Assembly (NCBI RefSeq): GCF_030815485.1
Contig: NZ_JAUSWV010000002.1
Coordinates: forward strand, 2,604,001 to 2,668,000
DNA: 64,000 bases
Source of the DNA: Streptomyces rishiriensis
GTDB lineage: Bacteria > Actinomycetota > Actinomycetes > Streptomycetales > Streptomycetaceae
Direction: 5' to 3'
Position 1 is the first letter of the stretch. Every line of letters begins with the position of its first letter. Under the pieces are notes generated by a model. It searched no databases. It saw only the letters and a program-made list of their open reading frames with translations, and was not told where the DNA came from. This document shows, in pieces, positions 26,051-36,136 of this stretch. Both the position numbers and the translations under genes were made by a program.

Positions 26051-26384
26051 CCGGTGAACCACCCCACATGACCCACATCACCTACTATCCGACCTAGTCG
26101 GACAAATAGGACGCAATGTCCATGCCATAACAGGCTCTGACCTGGGCATTGAGAGCCAGCTCACACAGGACGCCAATGCCCCGAATACGGCCACAACTAG
26201 CAAAAGGGGTCTTTGCGGACAGCGCCCGATCCTGCTTCTCTGGATGACGTCGCAGGGTGCCGAAGAGCCCAAGGGCCTCGGCACCACGGCATGCAGCCAC
26301 CCACCGCAACCACACGGTGCGGCACGCACCGCGTGACTCCGGCATGCAAGCGACCACCAACGTCCCCGAAGAAAAAGGTTCTCC
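26051..26384 (+). other. Long gene-free leader before the transglycosylase gene
   Basis: 334 bases without a gene. An inverted repeat TCCGAC-CTA-GTCGGA lies at 26088-26102, just after the ECF operon. The region then becomes AT-richer. A strong hairpin spans 26256-26285 (GGTGCCGA pairing with TCGGCACC, with GCCC/GGGC inside), and a second, GGTGCG-GCA-CGCACC, lies near 26322-26336. A structured 5' leader is possible, but I could not match it to a known riboswitch class. Confidence 0.45.
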
Positions 26385-26801
26385 GTGTCCGTCTCCGTCA
26401 TCCGTCGCATCGCTTCCCCGAAGAAGGCCCTCACCGGCATCGCCGTCGCCGCCGCCACCGCGGGGATGGCGCTGTCCGCCGCCCCCGCCCACGCCGCGAC
26501 GACGTCCTCCGCCGCCCAGGCCCAGGCGATCGCGCACAAGATGATCCCGAACGCGGCTCAGTACAAGGCTTTCTCCAACATCGTGAAGCACGAGAGCGGC
26601 TGGAACGTCACCGCCACCAACGCCTCCTCCGGCGCCTACGGCCTCGTCCAGGCCCTGCCGGCCTCCAAGATGGCCTCGGCCGGTTCCGACTGGAAGAGCA
26701 ACGCCAAGACCCAGATCAAGTGGGGTCTGGACTACATGAACTCCCGCTACGGCAGCCCCGTCGCCGCCTGGAACTTCTGGCAGGCCAACGGCTGGTACTG
26801 A
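26385..26801 (+). CDS. Secreted transglycosylase-like protein
   Basis: 138 residues from a GTG preceded by AAAAAGG. Residues 1-38 are a signal peptide (ALTGIAVAAATAGMALSAAPAHA). The mature 100 residues are a minimal goose-lysozyme/SLT-type domain: the catalytic glutamate in FSNIVKHESGWN, then SSGAYGLVQALPASKM, and a C-terminal YMNSRYGSPVAAWNFWQANG that is typical of actinobacterial SLT domains. It would cleave glycan strands during growth or germination. A long structured leader precedes it and a strong terminator follows. Confidence 0.88.
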   Translation: MSVSVIRRIASPKKALTGIAVAAATAGMALSAAPAHAATTSSAAQAQAIAHKMIPNAAQYKAFSNIVKHESGWNVTATNASSGAYGLVQALPASKMASAGSDWKSNAKTQIKWGLDYMNSRYGSPVAAWNFWQANGWY

Positions 26802-26839
26802 GCCACCCCACCGCGCGGAACAAGCGCCCCCGTACCGTC

Positions 26840-26877
26840 GAAGGCGGCGGCCCCCGATCCCCGGGGCCGCCGCCTTC
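26840..26877 (+). terminator. Strong intrinsic terminator
   Basis: A 15-bp perfect stem, from GAAGGCGGCGGCCCC at 26840 to GGGGCCGCCGCCTTC ending at 26877, with an 8-base loop, 39 bases after the transglycosylase stop. It is followed to about 26970 by five or more CTTCGGCG-type repeats. Confidence 0.75.
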
Positions 26878-26989
26878 GGCGTTTTCCTCTTCGGCTTCCT
26901 CTTCGGCGCTTCCCGCCGCCTTCGGCGCTTCCCGCCCTCGGCGTTTCCCGTCTTCGGCGTTTCTCACCTTCGCGTGATCCACTGACCCG

Positions 26990-27673
26990 ATGACGACCGA
27001 GCCCACGCAGGACACCGAAACGCGGGGTGTCCCCCTGGTCCCCGTCCTGCTCGCCCTCACGGTGGTCAGCGGCCTGATCGACGCGGTCAGTTACCTGGGC
27101 CTCGGCCACGTCTTCACCGCCAACATGACCGGCAACGTCGTCGTGCTGGGCTTCGCCGCCGCCGGCGCCCCGGGCTTCTCGGTCCCGCACACGGCGACCT
27201 CGCTGGGCTGTTTCCTGGTGGGCGCGATCGTCGGCGGACGGGTGTCCCGGGGCCTCGGGACCGGCTCCCGCCGCAGATGGACCAGGATGACGCTGGCCGC
27301 GGAGGCGGTCCTGGTGGGCGTCTCGGCCGCGGTGGCCTTCGCCGCCCCGGACCACGCCCCCGTCACCGTGTACTCGGTCATCGCCCTGACCGCCTTCGCG
27401 ATGGGCCTGCGCAACGCGACCGTACGCAAACTCGGCGTGGCCGACCTCACGACCACCGTCCTGACGATGACCCTCACCGGCCTGGCCTCGGACTCCCGGG
27501 CGGGCGGCGGCGCGGGCACCCACTCCCCGCGGCGTACGGCGTCGGTGATCGCCATGGTCGTCGGCGCGGCCATCGGCGCATGGCTGGTACTCCGCTACGG
27601 CATCGCCGTCCCGCTGCTGGTCGGGGCGGCGGTCGTGGCAGTACTGGCGCTGACGGCGTCCGGCCGGGAGTGA
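26990..27673 (+). CDS. DUF1275 (YoaK-like) membrane protein
   Basis: 227 residues with six membrane helices. The family marker is the first helix region: ALTVVSGLIDAVSYLGLGHV followed by FTANMTGNVVVLGF, which I recognise as DUF1275. A second conserved patch is AFAMGLRNATVRKLG. The role is not established; some relatives are annotated as transport-like. It ends 4 bp before the stop codon of the convergent P450 gene. Confidence 0.88.
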   Translation: MTTEPTQDTETRGVPLVPVLLALTVVSGLIDAVSYLGLGHVFTANMTGNVVVLGFAAAGAPGFSVPHTATSLGCFLVGAIVGGRVSRGLGTGSRRRWTRMTLAAEAVLVGVSAAVAFAAPDHAPVTVYSVIALTAFAMGLRNATVRKLGVADLTTTVLTMTLTGLASDSRAGGGAGTHSPRRTASVIAMVVGAAIGAWLVLRYGIAVPLLVGAAVVAVLALTASGRE

Positions 27674-27677
27674 GGAC

Positions 27678-28913
27678 TCATTCCGCGCTGACTCTCAACT
27701 CCTTCACCCCGTTGATCCAGGCGGACCGCAGCCGACGCGGGTCCCCCACGAGCCTCAGGTCGGGCAGGGCATCGGCGATGGCGTTGAAGATGAGGTTGAT
27801 CTCGAGCACGGCGAGCGACTTGCCGAGGCAGAAGTGGGGTCCGCCGCCGCCGAAGCCGAGGTGCGGATTCGGATCCCGGGTGACGTCGAACTCGTCGGGC
27901 CGCTCGAACACCTCGGGGTCGCGGTTGGCGGAGGAGTAGAAGAGCCCGACCCGGTCCCCCTTCCTGATCAGCTTCCCGCCCAGTTCGGTGTCCTGGGTGG
28001 CGGTCCGCTGGAAGGCGATGACAGGCGTGGCCCACCGCACGATCTCCTCGGCGGCGGTGCCCGGCCTCTCCCGCTTGTACAACTCCCACTGCTCGGGGTG
28101 GGTGAGGAAGGCGTGCATCCCGTGCGTCGTGGCGTTCCGGGTGGTCTCGTTCCCGGCCACGGCCAGCATCAGCACGAAGAACCCGAACTCGTCGGAGTTG
28201 AGGTTGCCCTCGTTCTCGGCGGCCACGAGCGTCGAGACGATGTCGTGAGCGGGGCACTGCTTCCGCTCGGCGGCCATGTTCATGGCGTACGCGAGGATCT
28301 CGGCGGCGGACTGCTGCCCGACCTCCGCCGTGATGGCGAACTCGGGATCGTCGTACCCGATCATCTTGTTGGACCAGTCGAAGATCTTGGAGCGGTCGTC
28401 CTGGGGCACGCCGATCAGCTCGGCGATGGCCTGCAGGGGCAGCTCCGAGGCGACGGACGTGACGAAGTCGAAGGAACCGTCCTGCGCACGGGCTCTCTCG
28501 ACGATCGCCGTGGCCCGGTTCCGCAGCCGCTCCTCCAGCGCCCGGATGGCCCGGGGCGTGAACCCGCGCTGCACGATCTGCCGCACGCGCGTGTGCTCGG
28601 GCGGATCCATGTTCAGCAGGATGAACCGCTGGGCGTCGATCGAGTCCCGTTCGATGTGCTCGTTGAACCGGATGATCGCGGTGTTGAGGTAGGAGGAGAA
28701 GATCTCGGGACGGGTGGAAACGTACTTCACGTCCGCGTGACGGGTCACCGCCCAGTACCCCTCGTCCTGGAAGCCGGCGACATTGCCCGTCTGAGGGATC
28801 CAGCGGACCGGTTCGGCAACGCGCAACTCGGCGAACTCCGGTAGCGGCACATGGTGCTGAAGCAGGTCGGGATCGGTGAAGTCGAACCCGTCGGCAAGCT
28901 CTGGACAGGGCAT
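27678..28913 (-). CDS. cyp125: Cytochrome P450, CYP125-like (sterol side-chain hydroxylase family)
   Basis: 411 residues. P450 landmarks: I-helix AGNETTRN (253-260), ExxR as E290-IV-R293, and heme loop FGGGGPHFCLG with C362 as axial ligand. Long stretches (ANRDPEVFERPDEF, LPLQAIAELIGVPQDDR, FFVLMLAVAGNETTRN, WATPVIAFQRTA) are near-identical in pattern to mycobacterial CYP125, which oxidises the terminal C26/27 methyl of cholesterol to the acid, as I remember that sequence. It is divergent from a FadA5-like thiolase, exactly as cyp125 and fadA5 are in Mycobacterium tuberculosis, with an operator-like palindrome between. No fadE28/29 or ltp2 follow here. Confidence 0.88.
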   Translation of the reverse strand: MPCPELADGFDFTDPDLLQHHVPLPEFAELRVAEPVRWIPQTGNVAGFQDEGYWAVTRHADVKYVSTRPEIFSSYLNTAIIRFNEHIERDSIDAQRFILLNMDPPEHTRVRQIVQRGFTPRAIRALEERLRNRATAIVERARAQDGSFDFVTSVASELPLQAIAELIGVPQDDRSKIFDWSNKMIGYDDPEFAITAEVGQQSAAEILAYAMNMAAERKQCPAHDIVSTLVAAENEGNLNSDEFGFFVLMLAVAGNETTRNATTHGMHAFLTHPEQWELYKRERPGTAAEEIVRWATPVIAFQRTATQDTELGGKLIRKGDRVGLFYSSANRDPEVFERPDEFDVTRDPNPHLGFGGGGPHFCLGKSLAVLEINLIFNAIADALPDLRLVGDPRRLRSAWINGVKELRVSAE

Positions 28914-29015
28914 CGGCGGCTCCAGCCATCTGACGACGCGATCTGACGGTTCATCAGAAACTGATTGTCGTGAAGGTAGTTCAGGACCCTCGAGCCTGCA
29001 AGACCCTTGCGGTGA

Positions 29016-30412
<1,397 letters not shown>

Positions 30413-30435
<23 letters not shown>

Positions 30436-31243
30436 AGCGCTCCTCCATCACTCGCCGGATCAGCTCCGCCGATTCCTTGAGGGAGAGAGCGGCAGCCCGG
30501 AGATGATCGTAACGGAGTGAACAGTCGTTGACGGTGTCCGGGTTCGCGCTGGGATGCCCACTGCCGTACCCCTCCGTATAGACGATGGCCGGGTCGCCGG
30601 CGAAGCGAAAGAGGGTGAACGAGCCTTGCGCTCCGGGGTGTGCCCCGGCGGCAAACGGCAGCACTTGCACGTTGATTCGCGGATTGGCCTCGAACGACAA
30701 CAGGTGCCGGAGTTGCTCGCGCATCACCTCCCGACCACCGATCTCCTGACACAGGACGCCCTCGCTGATCACAATCCAGAGGACGGGCGGCGCGGCTTTC
30801 TCGAAGATGCGCTGACGAGCGAGGCGGACGGTGGTGCGGTCGTCGAGATCGCTCTGATCGAGCACACCGAGCACGGCACGCGCGTAGGCCGGGGTCTGGA
30901 GCAGGCCATGCACCAGGTGAGTCTGAAAAGTGCAGATCTCTAGGGCCCGCGCTTCCAGCTCGGCGACTTCCCTGAACCAGGCCGGAAGTTGACTCCGCAG
31001 CACGAGTACGACGAGCCGCGAGAACAACCCGCCGGTCCCGAGGGCAGCATCGACCCTCTCACTGAACTCAACGGTGGGCACCTTCCGGGCGGTCTCGACC
31101 TGCCCCACCAGCGAGCCGGTGTAGTTGAGGACGCCTCCCAACTGCGCCTGCGTGAGCTCGGCCGCCTCCCGCAACCGCCGAAGCTCGAACCCGTAGTAGT
31201 CGAGCGGCGAAGCTCCCGGGTCGAGAACATTGATATGCGTCAC
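30413..31243 (-). CDS. XRE-type HTH regulator with DUF5753 domain
   Basis: 276 residues from GTG 31243 (GGGAGGG 5 bases upstream). The HTH is at about 15-65 (YYGFELRRLREAAELTQAQL, then GGVLNYTGSLVGQVETARKV); the rest is DUF5753 (ARALEICTFQTHLVHGLLQT, VLWIVISEGVLCQEIGG, INVQVLPFAAGAHPGAQGSF). With the DUF397 gene behind and the ATPase gene divergent in front, it makes the standard Streptomyces developmental-control triad. Target unknown. Confidence 0.93.
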
Positions 31244-31318
31244 GCAGGCCCTCCCACGACACAACGGGTTGCATTCAGTGCGTAGCCCAGAGTAGTTCCC
31301 ACAGCTCACCCTCGTACC

Positions 31319-31768
31319 GTGAACGGATACTTCCCCTCGATCTACGCCTCTCCCGTCCCCACGCAGTACCGCATGACCCTGACGGCCGGCGAGCACTCGG
31401 CCCGCCATATCCGCCGAATCGCGCGCATGCACCTGCAGAACTGGGAGCTGCAACACCTGACGGACACGGTCGCGTTGGCCCTGACAGAGCTGATCGCGAA
31501 CGTAATCCGCCACGTTCCGGACAGCCACTGCACGGTGCTCCTGCTGAAGCAGCGGACGGGCATCAGGGCAGAGGTGACGGACGCCTACGGCCAACTACTC
31601 CCGGCCCCGGCGAAGTCGGCCCCGGAATCGGAAGGCGGCCGAGGCTTGCTCCTCCTGGACGCGTTGGTCGACAAGTGGGGAGTGTCGCCGACAGCCGGGG
31701 GCGGAAAAACGGTGTGGTTCGAGTGCGAAGCCGTCACTTCTCATGGACGCGCAGAGCCCGACAGATGA
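31319..31768 (+). CDS. ATP-binding protein, anti-sigma-factor-like HATPase
   Basis: 149 residues with a GHKL ATPase fold: N-box in LALTELIANVIRHV, G1 around TDAYGQLLP, and G2 in ESEGGRGLLLLDALVDKWGV. RsbW/SpoIIAB-like members of this length are usually paired with HTH/DUF397 modules in Streptomyces. GTG 31319 is used; no strong ribosome site is seen. The 3' end overlaps the convergent membrane-protein gene by 35 bp. Confidence 0.9.
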   Translation: MNGYFPSIYASPVPTQYRMTLTAGEHSARHIRRIARMHLQNWELQHLTDTVALALTELIANVIRHVPDSHCTVLLLKQRTGIRAEVTDAYGQLLPAPAKSAPESEGGRGLLLLDALVDKWGVSPTAGGGKTVWFECEAVTSHGRAEPDR

Positions 31769-32582
31769 CGAACCCGTCACCCGAACCATCCGTGACGAGC
31801 AGCTTGACGTAGTCGGCCCTGCGCCTTTCGGGAACGTCCACAAACTCGTCGAGCTGGACAGCGTCAGGGGCGGGCAAGATCAGGAGTTCGCGATACCGGG
31901 ACTTCACCTTCATCCCGAGCACGTCCAGGAACTCGATCTCGACGGCGTCCTCCAGCCCGCCCCCCGGACCGGACCGCAGCACGAGTTGCCGATGAGACGC
32001 CCCGTAGGACCAGAGCTGGAAGGCTCGCTCGTAACGGAAAGTCAAGTCCCGGTTCGCGACCGACCGGTCACTCACCTCGAATCCGTGAAGGCGCCTCCGC
32101 TGGAGCCACGTGCCGGTGGCGCCGACCGTCGCCACCAAGGCCCCGAAGGAGACAGCCCACGCCAGACTCCTGGGAATGTCCACGAAGGGGCCCATCACCC
32201 AGATCGCCCCGGACGCGATCACCCAAACGCCGAGCACCCGCAAAATCATGGCGCGCCGCGAAGGAGGCTCTGCCCGTAGCGCCTTGTGCCGCACCTCCTC
32301 GTATCTGCCCGCCCTCGCGTAATAGGCGTGCAGCCATCGGGCATTGCGGCACCCCGCCCAGAGGAGCAGTCCCAACCCCGCGCCCGTCAGGGTCGCCTGG
32401 AACAGGATCACGAGGTCGTCGAAGCCGGACAGAGCCGCAGCGATCAACACCGCCATCACAGTTCCGCTCGTCACCCCGACGCGCACGGGATGGCGAGCCG
32501 CCGCCAGTTCCAGCCGGGAAGGCGGCTCGCCCGTCCCCAAGACCCGGTCGACCGCCAGCAACGCCTTCTCCCAGCGACGCAT
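31734..32582 (-). CDS. Four-helix membrane protein with C-terminal soluble domain
   Basis: 282 residues from ATG 32582. Four membrane helices lie between about 30 and 165 (VTSGTVMAVLIAAALSG, DLVILFQATLTGAGLGLLLW, VLGVWVIASGAIWVMG, AVSFGALVATVGATGTWL). A C-terminal domain of about 115 residues follows (SHRQLVLRSGPGGG, FLDVLGMKVKSRYRELLI, DYVKLLVTDGSGDGFVICRA). No known family is recognised. A broken copy of the C-terminal domain follows upstream at 32647-32905, so the gene arose or persists beside a tandem duplication. Genes nearby (HTH triad, NLR) are accessory. Confidence 0.75.
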   Translation of the reverse strand: MRRWEKALLAVDRVLGTGEPPSRLELAAARHPVRVGVTSGTVMAVLIAAALSGFDDLVILFQATLTGAGLGLLLWAGCRNARWLHAYYARAGRYEEVRHKALRAEPPSRRAMILRVLGVWVIASGAIWVMGPFVDIPRSLAWAVSFGALVATVGATGTWLQRRRLHGFEVSDRSVANRDLTFRYERAFQLWSYGASHRQLVLRSGPGGGLEDAVEIEFLDVLGMKVKSRYRELLILPAPDAVQLDEFVDVPERRRADYVKLLVTDGSGDGFVICRALRVHEK

Positions 32583-32646
32583 GTCCACCCCCCGTGGAAT
32601 CCCGCAGCACCGACCAGGAGGACCGCCTGGTCGGACTGCGAGAATC

Positions 32647-32905
32647 TCAGCCTTCGTTGATACGCAGCGACCGGCAGACCACGAACCCGTCCCCCGCCCC
32701 ATCCGTGACAAGCAGCTTGGCGTACTTGGACCTGTGCTGTTCCGGGATCCCCACGAACTCGTCGATCTCGACAGTGTCGGGTGTGTACGAGATCAGTAGC
32801 TCACGGTACTGAGACTTCACCTTCATCCCCAGCACGTCCAGAAACTCGATGTTGAAGCGCTCCCGTCGCCATCGTCAGGGCGGCTTCGCAGGATGAGCTG
32901 ACGAT
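32647..32905 (-). pseudogene. Frameshifted remnant of a paralogue of the 31734-32582 membrane protein
   Basis: Translated on the minus strand, FLDVLGMKVKSQYRELLIS and YAKLLVTDGAGDGFVVCRS correspond to FLDVLGMKVKSRYRELLI and YVKLLVTDGSGDGFVICRA of the intact gene. Further upstream the matching HRQLILRSRPDDG (intact: HRQLVLRSGPGGG) is found in a different frame, so at least one frameshift lies near 32850-32870. The membrane-helix part is missing. A tandem duplicate that has decayed is the simplest explanation. Confidence 0.75.
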
Positions 32906-32972
32906 GGGGCATCCTGCCGAGCGTCGGCTGCGGGGCCTGGTGGTCGGGCCCGGTCGCGCCCCCGTGGAAGGC

Positions 32973-33416
32973 TCAGGGCAGCGAGGTCGCACGGTCGCCT
33001 GAACGGTCGAGGCGACGGGTGCGGTAGCGGGCGACCGCCCTGCATACGGCAGAGATCAGCAGGCCCAGGCCGATGATCAGGGAACCCACGGCGAGGAGCG
33101 CCAGGAGGACCAGGGTGGGGTTGATCCAGGCCGGAACGAGGTCGTACGAGGCGTTGCACTTGTTGTGCAGGGGGAAGACCTGCGACGGCTCGCGCCAGTG
33201 CTCCGCGCGGTAGCCGTCGTCGTAGGGCCGGCCTTCGATGAGAGTGCAGGTCTCCGCCACGTCCAGGCCACCGGAGAACGCCCCCCAGATCCAGGTGAAG
33301 AACATTCCGGCGCACGACAGCGCCGAGAGCAGCAGCCAGAAGAGCGGCGTCCGCCGTAGCAACCACACCCTCGTTGTCCAGATCACCGCGTTCCCGGCCA
33401 CCGTCTTCCCGCCCAT
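32973..33416 (-). CDS. Small membrane protein with extracellular loop
   Basis: 147 residues. Two membrane segments (LFWLLLSALSCAGMFFTWIWG at about 25-45 and LVLLALLAVGSLIIGLGLLIS at about 101-121) frame a loop of 55 residues with two cysteines (VAETCTLIEGRP and LHNKCNASYD) that could form a disulfide, then a basic C-terminus. No family recognised. A GGAGGGGAG sequence precedes the ATG. It is divergent from the effector/NLR pair and 121 bp away. Confidence 0.7.
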   Translation of the reverse strand: MGGKTVAGNAVIWTTRVWLLRRTPLFWLLLSALSCAGMFFTWIWGAFSGGLDVAETCTLIEGRPYDDGYRAEHWREPSQVFPLHNKCNASYDLVPAWINPTLVLLALLAVGSLIIGLGLLISAVCRAVARYRTRRLDRSGDRATSLP

Positions 33417-33537
33417 CCCGTGATTCTCCCCTCCCGGTGATCAGAACGCTCTGTCAGCCCCAATTGCCGTCTGTAGCATGCCTTTTGTCCCGTGCGCGCA
33501 CTCAGCGGGCCGGGGCGTCCACGGGGAGGGACCGGAC

Positions 33538-33978
33538 ATGCTGAGCGAAGCGTTGACCGCGGCTGCGGCCGGTGGGGGAATGGCCGTCGTGCAGTCGGCC
33601 GGGGCGGACAGCTGGGCCTGGTTCCGGGTGCGGTGCGCTCGGCTCGTCGGGCGAGGGGACGCCGACGCCGAGCGTGAGGCGCTGGACCGGCTCGATCGGA
33701 CCGCGGCCGTGCTCGGCGCCGTCGACGAGGGTGAGCGGGAGCGGGTGCGGGCCGTGCACGCGGTGCTGTGGCAACGGGAGTTCGCCTCGCTGCTGGAGGC
33801 CCTCGCGCAGGAGGAGCGGGACCGGCTCGTCGAGCAACTCGTCCGGCTGACCAAGGAGTTCGGGGCAGATGACGGGCCGCAGGGCGGCGCCGTCAGCGGG
33901 AACACCTTTCACGGGCCCACCGCCGTCCAGACCGGTGATCACAACCGGCAGGAGAACCACTTCGGGTCCGGCGGATGA
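33538..33978 (+). CDS. Helical effector with C-terminal RHIM-like amyloid-signalling motif
   Basis: 146 residues, started by GGGGAGGGA 6 bases before ATG 33538. Residues 1-110 are all helical (LSEALTAAAAGGGMAVVQSA, EALDRLDRTAAVLGAV, FASLLEALAQEERDRLVEQL), resembling the Bell-type helical domains paired with bacterial NLRs. The last 28 residues contain SGNTFHGPTAVQTGDHNRQ, whose V-Q-x-G-x-x-N core matches the RHIM pattern. The next gene carries almost the same peptide at its N-terminus. The ATGA overlap couples the two. I infer that it is a cell-death or membrane-acting effector templated by the NLR. Confidence 0.8.
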   Translation: MLSEALTAAAAGGGMAVVQSAGADSWAWFRVRCARLVGRGDADAEREALDRLDRTAAVLGAVDEGERERVRAVHAVLWQREFASLLEALAQEERDRLVEQLVRLTKEFGADDGPQGGAVSGNTFHGPTAVQTGDHNRQENHFGSGG

Positions 33979-36131
33979 GCGACCCCCGTCCCGAGACCGG
34001 CAGCACCGAGTCGGACCCCGGCGACAGAGGCCCGCGCCACGCGAACTCCGTCTCCGGCAACGCCTTCCACGGGCCCGCCGCGTTCCAGGTCGGTGACCAC
34101 AACACCCAGAACGTCCATCACCACGTCACCCACACCGCTCCCGCCACCGGGGACCCGCTCGACACCACCGCCGACGAATTCGCCCGTGTCGTCGGCGCCC
34201 AGTGGCAGGAGGAGGCCGGGCTGCGGCGGCTGCTCGAGCCCGCGCCGCTGCCCGTGCGGTGGCGGGTGAGTGAGCGGAAGGTGGCGGGTCGGGTCGTCGG
34301 GGCGACCGGGGAGGGTGCGGGACGGGCGCGGTTCGGGCCGTTGCCGGGGCTCGGGCCGACTACCCGGGCGCTGCTTCGCGACGGCGGTGGGCTGTCCGAA
34401 CTCCACGCCGTGTACGGCGGGTTGGCCTCCGGGCGGCTGCTGCTCGTCGGGGCGCCGGCCGCGGGCAAGACCGCTGCGGCCGTGTTGCTGCTCCTCGACG
34501 CGCTCGCCCATCGGGCCGCGCAGGGCGTACCCGCGGACCGGGCCCGCGTGCCCGTCCCCGTGCTGCTCTCCCTCGACGGGTGGAACCCCGGCGAGGACAC
34601 TGTCACCGAGTGGGCCGCCGACCGGCTCACCCGCGAGTACACGCTGTTCCACGGCCGGGGCGGGCGCGCCCGCGCGCGGCGGCTGCTCGAGCAGGGACGG
34701 ATCTCCCTCTTCCTCGACGGCCTCGACGAGGTCACCGGCAAGCTGCGCGGGGCCATGGTCAGCGCGCTGGAGACGGCGCCGTTCCGGCTGGTGCTGGTGT
34801 CGCGGGCCAGGGAAGCGGTGCTCACCGCGAAGAAGGCCCGGCTGGGCGGCGCTCTGGCGGTGGAGATCCAGCCGGTGCGGCCGGCCGACGCCGCCGGGTA
34901 TCTGCTGAACCGGCTGCCCTCCGCGCCGTCCCGCGCCTGGCAGGAGCTCACCGGGCGGCTTCTCGCGGAGACCGACCCGTTCGCCGCCGGACCGCTCGCC
35001 GCCGCGCTCGCCGGTCCGCTCGCCATCGCCCTGGTCCGCGACGTCTACGGTGACGACGACCCCGTCGACGAACTGCTCGACACCGCCCTCTTCCCCACTG
35101 CGGCGGCCATCGAGAACCACCTTCTCGATCACGCGGTCGTCGCCGCGTACATCCGGCGCCCCGGGCACCCCCGTCCGCGCTACTCCGCCAGGACGGCCGA
35201 ACGCACGCTCCGGTACCTCGCCGGCCGGCTCACCCAGGAGGGTGTCCACGATCTGCGCTGGTGGCACACTTCCGGCTGGACGGGCCACCGGCCGCGGCTG
35301 ATCGCCGTATGGATCGTCTCCACGGTCGTGTGCGGGCCGCCCGGCACGGTCATGGCCTGGAGTCTGTACCCGACTCCGCTGGTGGCCGTGATCAGTGTCC
35401 TGTCCGCGATCGGGGGCGGCTACGGCGTCGCCCGCCGGGTCGCGGAGTTCAGCGAGCCGCAGCCGCTGTCGAGTGCCGGCTGGCGCGACATCTTCACCCC
35501 GGACACGGTCCGGTCCGGCATCGGGCAGTGGCTTTTCGTGGGTACCGGGCTCTGCGTCCTGCTGCCGCTGGTCTTCGACCCCGGCCCGCCGATCTGGCTG
35601 CTGTACCTGGTGACGCTGCCCATCGGCTTCTCCGAGCTGCTGGTGACAGGCCGAGGACACAAGATCCTCTCCGGCACCCCGTTCCTCTCCGCCGGCTCGG
35701 GCCGTGGCTACGACAAGGTACGGAAGGGGTTCGACCGGCCCCAGGTGGTGGACACCCGGTCAGTGGGCCCGGTGGACGTGTGGCGACACCACATAGGGCT
35801 GCGGCTCTTCCTGGGGCTGCTGACCGGATTCGCCCTCGCGCTGTACATCGGCCCGATCATCGCCTGGACGCAGTACCCGCTCCTCGGAGCGATGTTCGCG
35901 CTGACGGCCGCCCTGTGGACCGGCGCCGCATCGGTCCTCGCCGGCAACCTGGCCGTCGCCACCGCCCTCACCGCCGTACAGCTCCACTTCGAGAAAGGCA
36001 CCCCCGTACGGTTGATGCGCTTCCTGGAGGACGCCCGTCGCCGCAACCTGCTGCGGGCGACGGGCCCCGTCTACCAGTTCCGGCACGCACGGCTCCAGGA
36101 GCGGCTGGCCGCGAGAAGCGCGCCGGAGTGA
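33975..36131 (+). CDS. NACHT-type NLR with N-terminal RHIM-like motif and C-terminal membrane helices
   Basis: 718 residues. Residues 26-45 hold SGNAFHGPAAFQVGDHNTQ, the counterpart of the effector's tail. The NACHT NTPase follows: Walker A GAPAAGKT (159-166), Walker B LFLDGLDE (245-252), then VSRAREAV as sensor. Instead of LRR, WD40 or TPR repeats, the C-terminal 280 residues contain about six to seven membrane segments (LIAVWIVSTVVCGPPGTVMA, LFLGLLTGFALALYIGPIIA, MFALTAALWTGAASVLAGNL) and end in a basic tail. The receptor is thus predicted to sit in the membrane, sensing an unknown trigger. Its stop is 5 bp from the Rhs gene stop (convergent). Confidence 0.88.
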   Translation: MSDPRPETGSTESDPGDRGPRHANSVSGNAFHGPAAFQVGDHNTQNVHHHVTHTAPATGDPLDTTADEFARVVGAQWQEEAGLRRLLEPAPLPVRWRVSERKVAGRVVGATGEGAGRARFGPLPGLGPTTRALLRDGGGLSELHAVYGGLASGRLLLVGAPAAGKTAAAVLLLLDALAHRAAQGVPADRARVPVPVLLSLDGWNPGEDTVTEWAADRLTREYTLFHGRGGRARARRLLEQGRISLFLDGLDEVTGKLRGAMVSALETAPFRLVLVSRAREAVLTAKKARLGGALAVEIQPVRPADAAGYLLNRLPSAPSRAWQELTGRLLAETDPFAAGPLAAALAGPLAIALVRDVYGDDDPVDELLDTALFPTAAAIENHLLDHAVVAAYIRRPGHPRPRYSARTAERTLRYLAGRLTQEGVHDLRWWHTSGWTGHRPRLIAVWIVSTVVCGPPGTVMAWSLYPTPLVAVISVLSAIGGGYGVARRVAEFSEPQPLSSAGWRDIFTPDTVRSGIGQWLFVGTGLCVLLPLVFDPGPPIWLLYLVTLPIGFSELLVTGRGHKILSGTPFLSAGSGRGYDKVRKGFDRPQVVDTRSVGPVDVWRHHIGLRLFLGLLTGFALALYIGPIIAWTQYPLLGAMFALTAALWTGAASVLAGNLAVATALTAVQLHFEKGTPVRLMRFLEDARRRNLLRATGPVYQFRHARLQERLAARSAPE

Positions 36132-36136
36132 TCAGC

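Noticed and set aside
26051..26384. c-di-AMP (ydaO-yuaA) riboswitch before the transglycosylase.
   Set aside because: Only generic hairpins are seen; the conserved segments of that class were not found by eye.
28940..28985. Second KstR-like site (ATCAG-AAA-CTGAT) near the P450 start.
   Set aside because: It is a short inverted repeat without the AAC/GTT core of the other three sites.
36132..36136. Immunity gene for the Rhs protein.
   Set aside because: There are only 5 bases between the Rhs stop and the NLR stop, so no gene can fit downstream.
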